A stretch of DNA of 56,267 nucleotides from Desulfovibrio cuneatus DSM 11391 (lineage in GTDB: Bacteria > Desulfobacterota > Desulfovibrionia > Desulfovibrionales > Desulfovibrionaceae). The notes below the pieces were generated by a model, which was not told the origin of the DNA, searched no databases, and saw only the letters and a program-made list of their open reading frames with translations. A program made the position numbers and the translations under genes. Every line of letters begins with the position of its first letter. Positions within the stretch are counted from its first letter, which is position 1. This document shows positions 50,676 to 56,267 of this stretch, one piece after another. The stretch is from contig NZ_AUCY01000023.1 of the NCBI RefSeq assembly GCF_000430005.1, positions 1-56,267 of the forward strand, given 5' to 3'.

Positions 50676-53600
50676 CTACTGGGTAAGAAGCAATTGCTGC
50701 ATAAGCTGCTCTGCCGTTATGGTGCTGTTTTCCAGCACAATAACCTGATCAAAGCGGCCTTCAGCACTTTCACCGCTGGTGCTTATGTTCAGCACGGTGT
50801 TGCCATTTTCATGGGTCACGTTCAGGTAGTTGTCCAGGTTATCTTTGGCACCGTCGGTCAGCAGGCCACTCAGGTCCAGCTTGTCGCCTTCATCAATGTT
50901 AAAGTCAGTTACCACGTCGGTGGCAGGGGCATCTGCTGTGCCTGCATCGCCTGCCTTCCACACAAAGGTGTCTGCCCCGGTACCGCCAGTCAGCACGTCG
51001 TGCCCGGAACCGCCCACAAGAATGTTGTTGCCAGCATCACCAATAAGGGTGTCGTTGCCAGCGCCGCCATCTACTATGCCGCCGTGGGCACTGCCGTGCA
51101 GCACCACATAGTCGTTGCCTGCACCCATGGTGGCCTGCCCGGTGAAGTCGCCCTGAATGCTCAGGGTGTCGTTGCCGTCGCCCAGCACCAAGGTGGAGAG
51201 GTTGTCAACAGTGCCATGCAGGGTAACAGCGTTGGTACCGCCCATAAGATTCATTTGGGCATTTTCCAGGCCGCCAGCATCTACATGCAGGGTGCCTGTG
51301 TAGGTGCTTTCAGTGGTTACATGGGCATCAATCAAGTTGCCTGCAACGGTCAGGGTGTCGTGCCCGCCGCCTGCAAAGGTCAGGTCGGTGTGGCTTACAT
51401 CGCCTGTCACGCGCACAACGTCATCTTGCGTGGAAGCAAAGGTGTGGTCGCTGTGATTACCACCAGAAAGGGTTCCGTCAAAGTCCCCTTCATGGAACAC
51501 GTTGCCCATGTCGCTATGCACTTCCGTTCCGGTAAGCAGGACTTCCGGAAACAGCACTTCCACATTTTGAAAGGCTGCTCCGCCAAAGAAGTTGTGCAGG
51601 TCGGCTTTGTCTTGAGCCGACCATGTTTCATTGTAGATAATTTCAATGGATTCAACGCCATGGCCAGTTGCCATAAGGGCATTCAGCCATGTTTCGTATC
51701 TGCCTTTAAACTCGGCAAAGTCTTTTGCCTTCAGGGTAAGAATGTCGTGGCCAGCGCCCATTTCCAGGGTCAGCCCCCCCCCATTCACTGCGCCGTCCAG
51801 CACCACGCGGTCGTCGCCGCCACCAGTGCTGATACTATTTTGGCCGCCATATATGGCAATAATATCACCCTTAATGGTAATAAAGTCAGCTTTCTCTGAA
51901 CCTACTATGCGGTTCTCGCCCAACGACTCCGCGTACATGGCATAGGCTTTGCCACCGTTGCCGGCAGTTACGGTAATGCGAACTTCCAAACCGGTTGAAC
52001 CGTCATTGGCCTGGATGAGGTTTACGCCTTTATCAGTAGCGAAAAGAGCTGCGGTGGAATAACTGTTGGCACCTGGGGCGGCGTTGTTTACATCAATGGA
52101 CAGCGACTTGCTGAGAGTAAGAGTGTTTGTTCCACCCACGGCCTGAAGGCCCCTGGCTATGCCACTTGCTGTTTCAGTTACCAGGCTCACGTCACCTGTG
52201 GCATTTACTAGGTTATGACCACCTGAACCAGCATTCATAGCGGAACTCGAGGTGCCGCCACTGGCGGTAATGGTAAGCCCCCCGCCCAGTTCGTTCACAG
52301 TATTGGTGCCGCCTGCCTCAGCGTTTAAACCCACGGCAGTGGTGCCAGCTGTTGCGGCAAGCGTAATATCATTTCCTGTCAGGGTATTCTGGGCACCTGC
52401 GCCTTTTGCAGCAACACCAATGGCCTGCCCAGCAACGGCTGTGGTCATAACACTCAGGGAACTGGTGGAGCTCAGGTTATTTTGGCTGCCAGCGCCAGCG
52501 TACAAGCCCCACGCATTTGTTGCAGAAGAGACATCAACCGATACGGGACCTGTACCAGTAATGGTATTCGTGCCACCGCCCAAGGAATATACGCCTAGAG
52601 ATTGGGTTCCGCTGTTGTTTTTTGCGATTATGTCTATATTGACCCCGTTAATGGTGTTGGCCCCTGCCCCGTTGGCATACACGGCATAGGCCATGCCCGT
52701 GTTGGTTGTGGCGTTCACAGTCACGTCTCCACCAGCATTCAGGGTGTTGGTGCCGCTGTTGGTGGCAGCCATGCCTGTGGCCGTGCCCGAGCTCGGGTTC
52801 AAGTTCTGTGCGCTGACGGTCACATTTTTGTCGCTTAAAATGATGTTTTTACCAGAAGTATCAGCCTGCACACCATAGGTGACACTCCCTGTGGAAGCTG
52901 CTTGCACCGCCACATCGCCTTTCGCGGAAATGATATTCTGGCCTTTGCTCGCAGCGCTCATAGCCACATAGGAGTTATTGCCGCCGTTCACAAATACACG
53001 GCCTTCCACATCTGTAATTTCATTTTTGCCCGTAGCAGCTGTCATGGCATTGGCAATGGTTACATCGCCGCCCACTGTGCGCACCGTGTTGGTGCCGCCG
53101 TTGCTTTGCACAGAAAGGCTGCCAATGGTCACATTTTTGCCGACATTTTCAATAAGGGTTTCACCGTTATTATCTACGGTCAATTGTCCCTCAATGAGCA
53201 CATTGCCTGTAACATCCGCAATGCGGGTTTGCACGTTGGTGCCATAGGTGAATATAGCTGTATTGGCGCCAGTTAATCTAACATCGCCACCCACGTTGGT
53301 AATGCTGTTCTTGCCACTCACAGTGTCTATGTTAAACGAACCCGTGGAGTTCAACGTCACGTTGCCAGCCACATTGCTTATGGTGTTGCCATCGGCATTA
53401 CTGCTCACACCAGTGTACATATTAAGGCCACCAGTAATGCTCACACTACCTTTCACATCGTCTATACTGTTCTTGCCACCGTAACCAAACACATACATAC
53501 CGTTGCCACCATAAAGGTCAACGTTGCCAGTTACATGACTGATGGTATTGGTGCTATTCCCCCAGTTATCCATGGCAATACCCTTGGAGCCAGCGTCAAT

Positions 53601-56267
53601 TTTTACATTGCCGCCCACTTCCGTAATGGTGTTGCTGCCACCAGAGGTTCTGTAGCCCCCCATGCCGGAAGCAGTGCCGCTCACAGTTACGTTGCCGCCC
53701 ACCGTGCTGATGGTATTGCTGCTGCCTGTACCGTCGGCTTGCATACCGTAGTTGCCGCCGCCCACAGTCACGTTGCCGCTTACATTGGCAATGCTGTTGG
53801 TGCCGCCGCTTTTTGCGTCCATGGCGGAAGCAAAGCCAGCGCCGGGGTTGCTTGCGGTAATGGTCACATTCTCGGCTTGGGTAATTTCGTTTTTCCCGCC
53901 TGCTTCAGCCCGCAGGCCATAGGCATTGGGCACGTAAAAACCACCTGAGGCGGTTGTGCCTGTGGCAATGTTGGAAGTGGCGGTTATGTTCACGTCGCCG
54001 CCAGCGCTCAGGCTGTTGGTGCCGCCATAGGCATTGGCACCGTAGGCAATGCCGCCTGTGCTTTGGGTGTTCAGGGTAATATCGCCTGTGCTGGCAATGG
54101 TGTTCTGGCTGTTGGCAGCGCTGGTGTACATGGCTGCCGCTTCACCACTGGATACCCCTGTAATGTTCACAGAGGCAAAGTCTTTAATGATGTTTTGCCC
54201 GCCAGCGGAAGCTTCCATGCCGCGCACTTTGGAATATTGCCCGCCAGTGCCGGAAAGGTTCATGGTAAAGCTGGCGTTATCTCCTGTGCCCTGCACAAGG
54301 TTAGTGGCTGTGGGAGTGGTGCTGGAGGTAGCACCTGCAACCATGCCAACGCCTGTGTAGCCTTTCAGGTTCAGGTCTACATCATTGCTTATAATGGTGT
54401 TACTGGCGGTGTCGCTGGCGGTCATGCCTGTGGCCCATCCAGTAACATCGGCATTCATCTGCACGTGGTCGGCATCAATCAGGTTTTGCCCGCCGCGTGA
54501 GGCGCTCATGCCTGTTACAAAACCGCCGCCCAGGTTGATGTTCACCTGGCCTGCACCGTCTGTAGTGCGGGCCGTAATCGTATTTTTCCCGGCAACATCA
54601 GTGGAACCAGACATGTAGGTGTCCATGGCCACGGCTTTTTCTGTTCCGGTAATGGTCATGTTCACGGTGTCTGCCGTAACGCGGTTTTCAGCCCCTGTGG
54701 TTTGCGCCACAAGGCCTTTGGCGTCAATGGCAGCCTTCACATCAATCTGGGCCTGCTTGGCCTCAATGGTGAAGGTGCCCGGGCTCTGGTTGTTCACACC
54801 CCAGGCGTAGGAGCCGGGGGTGGCTATTTCCTGGTTGGCCTGCAAGGAAACCGTGCCATTTTTGGCGCTCAGGGTCACATCCACGTTGCCGCCTGCCATG
54901 TTAATGGCGTTGGCACCTTCGCTTCTGGAACCGCCGGAACCTGTGGTGAACACGCTGTTGTCGTCGGCACTAATGGTAATGTTGCCGCTTGTGCTGGTAA
55001 TATCCAGGGAACTTTCAGTGGTGTTCCCCCAGGTGTAAATACCCCGTGACGCACTGGAAGCATCAACCCCCGCAGCACTTTCTTTGGTGCTGCTAATGGA
55101 AATATCGTTGGTGGCCTCCATGGTGGTGGTGCCTGTGTTTTGTACAATACCTGTCACCGAAGACTTGCTGCCCGTGCTGCTGGCGCTAATGTCTATGCTT
55201 TCGGCCTTGATGTTGAGGGAACCGTTAGAAGACACACCGGAAGTGCCGGAGTTCATTCTGGCGAACTCATCCACCGTATTCAGGTTGGCGGCATGCACAG
55301 TCAATTTACCGCCTGCTTCCACAACCGTAGTACCTGTATTGCTTATGCCTGTGGCCCCTAATTCCTGGCTGGTGGCGTCAATGGAAATGTCGCCCCCCGC
55401 CTTCAAGGTACCTTGCCCGCTCATGCCATAGGCACTTTTGGCCATATGCACATCAATATCAATGTCTTTTCCGGCAGTAATGTTGTTTTGCCCAGCATCC
55501 ACAGTAGAGTAGTTGGTCAGGCCACGGCCTTCGCCTTCCCCACTCACATCTATGGAAACGCTGCCTTCTGTGGCCTCAAGGGTGTTAGTGCCGCCTGCCT
55601 TGGTATACATGCCGTAGCTGGCGGAATGAATGTCGGAATGGGCCGTCAGGGAAATGTCGCCAGTGGCGGTTTTCACGCTGTTGCTGCCATTTTCGGCATA
55701 CATGTTGGTGCCCGCGTTACCCGAAGCGTTCAGGATGACATCAGCAGAATCGGTGGTAATGGTATTGCTGCCGCCTGTGGTGGTCATGGAGTAGGCGGTG
55801 GAACCCGGTGTTACCTGTTCCACCGTTACGGTGCCACCGTCGGCAGTAACGGTGTTGGTGCCTTTCAGGCCACCAAGGTACACAATGTCGTAGCCTTTGC
55901 CAGCATCAATGGAACTGCCAGAAACAACGCCCGTAAAGCGGATATGGTCGTCCAGGTCGCTGGAAGACAAGTTACCGTTATTCAGGGCCTGGCCCTGGTG
56001 CCATTCGCCATGCTTCAGGCCACCGTTTGCCAGGTCGTAGCCGCCGTTGTCGCCGGCTGTTTCACCATCCAGCGATTTGGAAGCCACGTTGTCGTTCTGG
56101 TTCAGCACCACCTGCACGGTGTATTCCACACCGCTGGCGTCGGTCAGGGTAATATAGCCGTAAGCATTGTTGCCGCCCTGGGCAGCCAGAAAATCTTTCC
56201 CGGCCTGGTTCAGGGTCAGGGTCAATTGCCCGCTGGCGTCAATACTAACATCAAAATAGTCTTTAAA
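50676..56267 (-). CDS. Giant RTX adhesin (5' end beyond window)
   Basis: At least 1863 residues; the frame is open to the window edge. Most of the visible protein is built from imperfect units of about 20-35 residues with a Gly-Asn-Thr-Ile core (for example GGKNSITNVGGDVRLTG and GTNTLNAGGDVTVNATT), likely a beta-solenoid. The C-terminal 330 residues hold RTX nonapeptides (GGAGNDTLIG, GGSGHDVLTGGTGADTF) binding calcium, then a C-terminal secretion region ending near ITAEQLMQQLLLTQ, as in type I secreted proteins. No secretion genes are in this window; the HlyD-like gene at 28774 is a distant possibility only. Likely a cell-surface adhesin or biofilm protein. Confidence 0.88.
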   Translation of the reverse strand, partial: FKDYFDVSIDASGQLTLTLNQAGKDFLAAQGGNNAYGYITLTDASGVEYTVQVVLNQNDNVASKSLDGETAGDNGGYDLANGGLKHGEWHQGQALNNGNLSSSDLDDHIRFTGVVSGSSIDAGKGYDIVYLGGLKGTNTVTADGGTVTVEQVTPGSTAYSMTTTGGSNTITTDSADVILNASGNAGTNMYAENGSNSVKTATGDISLTAHSDIHSASYGMYTKAGGTNTLEATEGSVSIDVSGEGEGRGLTNYSTVDAGQNNITAGKDIDIDVHMAKSAYGMSGQGTLKAGGDISIDATSQELGATGISNTGTTVVEAGGKLTVHAANLNTVDEFARMNSGTSGVSSNGSLNIKAESIDISASSTGSKSSVTGIVQNTGTTTMEATNDISISSTKESAAGVDASSASRGIYTWGNTTESSLDITSTSGNITISADDNSVFTTGSGGSRSEGANAINMAGGNVDVTLSAKNGTVSLQANQEIATPGSYAWGVNNQSPGTFTIEAKQAQIDVKAAIDAKGLVAQTTGAENRVTADTVNMTITGTEKAVAMDTYMSGSTDVAGKNTITARTTDGAGQVNINLGGGFVTGMSASRGGQNLIDADHVQMNADVTGWATGMTASDTASNTIISNDVDLNLKGYTGVGMVAGATSSTTPTATNLVQGTGDNASFTMNLSGTGGQYSKVRGMEASAGGQNIIKDFASVNITGVSSGEAAAMYTSAANSQNTIASTGDITLNTQSTGGIAYGANAYGGTNSLSAGGDVNITATSNIATGTTASGGFYVPNAYGLRAEAGGKNEITQAENVTITASNPGAGFASAMDAKSGGTNSIANVSGNVTVGGGNYGMQADGTGSSNTISTVGGNVTVSGTASGMGGYRTSGGSNTITEVGGNVKIDAGSKGIAMDNWGNSTNTISHVTGNVDLYGGNGMYVFGYGGKNSIDDVKGSVSITGGLNMYTGVSSNADGNTISNVAGNVTLNSTGSFNIDTVSGKNSITNVGGDVRLTGANTAIFTYGTNVQTRIADVTGNVLIEGQLTVDNNGETLIENVGKNVTIGSLSVQSNGGTNTVRTVGGDVTIANAMTAATGKNEITDVEGRVFVNGGNNSYVAMSAASKGQNIISAKGDVAVQAASTGSVTYGVQADTSGKNIILSDKNVTVSAQNLNPSSGTATGMAATNSGTNTLNAGGDVTVNATTNTGMAYAVYANGAGANTINGVNIDIIAKNNSGTQSLGVYSLGGGTNTITGTGPVSVDVSSATNAWGLYAGAGSQNNLSSTSSLSVMTTAVAGQAIGVAAKGAGAQNTLTGNDITLAATAGTTAVGLNAEAGGTNTVNELGGGLTITASGGTSSSAMNAGSGGHNLVNATGDVSLVTETASGIARGLQAVGGTNTLTLSKSLSIDVNNAAPGANSYSTAALFATDKGVNLIQANDGSTGLEVRITVTAGNGGKAYAMYAESLGENRIVGSEKADFITIKGDIIAIYGGQNSISTGGGDDRVVLDGAVNGGGLTLEMGAGHDILTLKAKDFAEFKGRYETWLNALMATGHGVESIEIIYNETWSAQDKADLHNFFGGAAFQNVEVLFPEVLLTGTEVHSDMGNVFHEGDFDGTLSGGNHSDHTFASTQDDVVRVTGDVSHTDLTFAGGGHDTLTVAGNLIDAHVTTESTYTGTLHVDAGGLENAQMNLMGGTNAVTLHGTVDNLSTLVLGDGNDTLSIQGDFTGQATMGAGNDYVVLHGSAHGGIVDGGAGNDTLIGDAGNNILVGGSGHDVLTGGTGADTFVWKAGDAGTADAPATDVVTDFNIDEGDKLDLSGLLTDGAKDNLDNYLNVTHENGNTVLNISTSGESAEGRFDQVIVLENSTITAEQLMQQLLLTQ

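Noticed and set aside
50634-51899. 421-codon forward frame over the RTX gene
   Set aside because: Composition follows the Gly/Asn/Thr repeats on the other strand; no start signal or family match.

Overview
The window reads as chromosome of a Desulfovibrionaceae-type sulfate reducer (Desulfovibrio/Bilophila relatives). The main pointers are an Lrp-like siroheme decarboxylase subunit, a FlgM gene next to a DVU0524-like partner, a three-domain NifU followed by NifS, and a moderately GC-rich coding style. The genus is an inference; no rRNA or other definitive marker is present.

Layout. 1-760: edge-truncated IS200-type transposase beside the C-terminal remnant of a transporter. 1050-4530: membrane protein, tRNA-Lys, and a DUF2207-LemA pair. 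4859-9134: dnaX, ebfC, recR, tatD. 9343-10993: a small phage-like lysis cassette (zinc-ribbon protein, Rz-like inner spanin with an embedded Rz1-like outer spanin) and tRNA-Ala. 11093-14331: secreted MBL hydrolase and acs. 15086-25593: lipoproteins, queA, purD-purE, a degenerate signal peptidase homologue, a PreP-like peptidase and an NlpC/P60 lipoprotein. 25923-31519: DarP, radical SAM protein, HIT protein, HU/IHF, HlyD-type protein, TPR lipoprotein. 31621-33638: pgpA-maf-flgM-DVU0524-like run with a sigma-28-like promoter. 33922-39408: rfbC, tRNA-Arg, MBL hydrolase, DEAD-box helicase, aminotransferase, Dabb protein. 39575-45772: lipoprotein/receiver chimera, tRNA-Val, nifU-nifS, Bax1-I protein, siroheme decarboxylase subunit, tyrS. 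45992-56267: a large DUF748/AsmA-like protein converging on a very large RTX adhesin that runs off the window.

The most striking feature is the intergenic DNA. It holds at least four families of modular palindromic repeats (called R, A, C and D here), many copies each. Family A is a chain of fixed palindromes around one hairpin whose stem sequence differs in every copy yet stays complementary. Family R behaves like a MITE with ends related to GGAAACGCTGATT, and these ends lie directly at the stop codons of several unrelated genes. Both families share an internal cargo module, so they look like mosaics. This repeat system is the best candidate for undescribed biology here; the embedded spanin pair, the lipoprotein/receiver chimera and the LepB homologue with an altered catalytic lysine are others.

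Functionally, dnaX-ebfC-recR is a replication/repair group, purD-purE purine synthesis, nifU-nifS Fe-S assembly, and maf-flgM-DVU0524-like a flagellar checkpoint group. The RTX protein and the spanins are surface or envelope functions.
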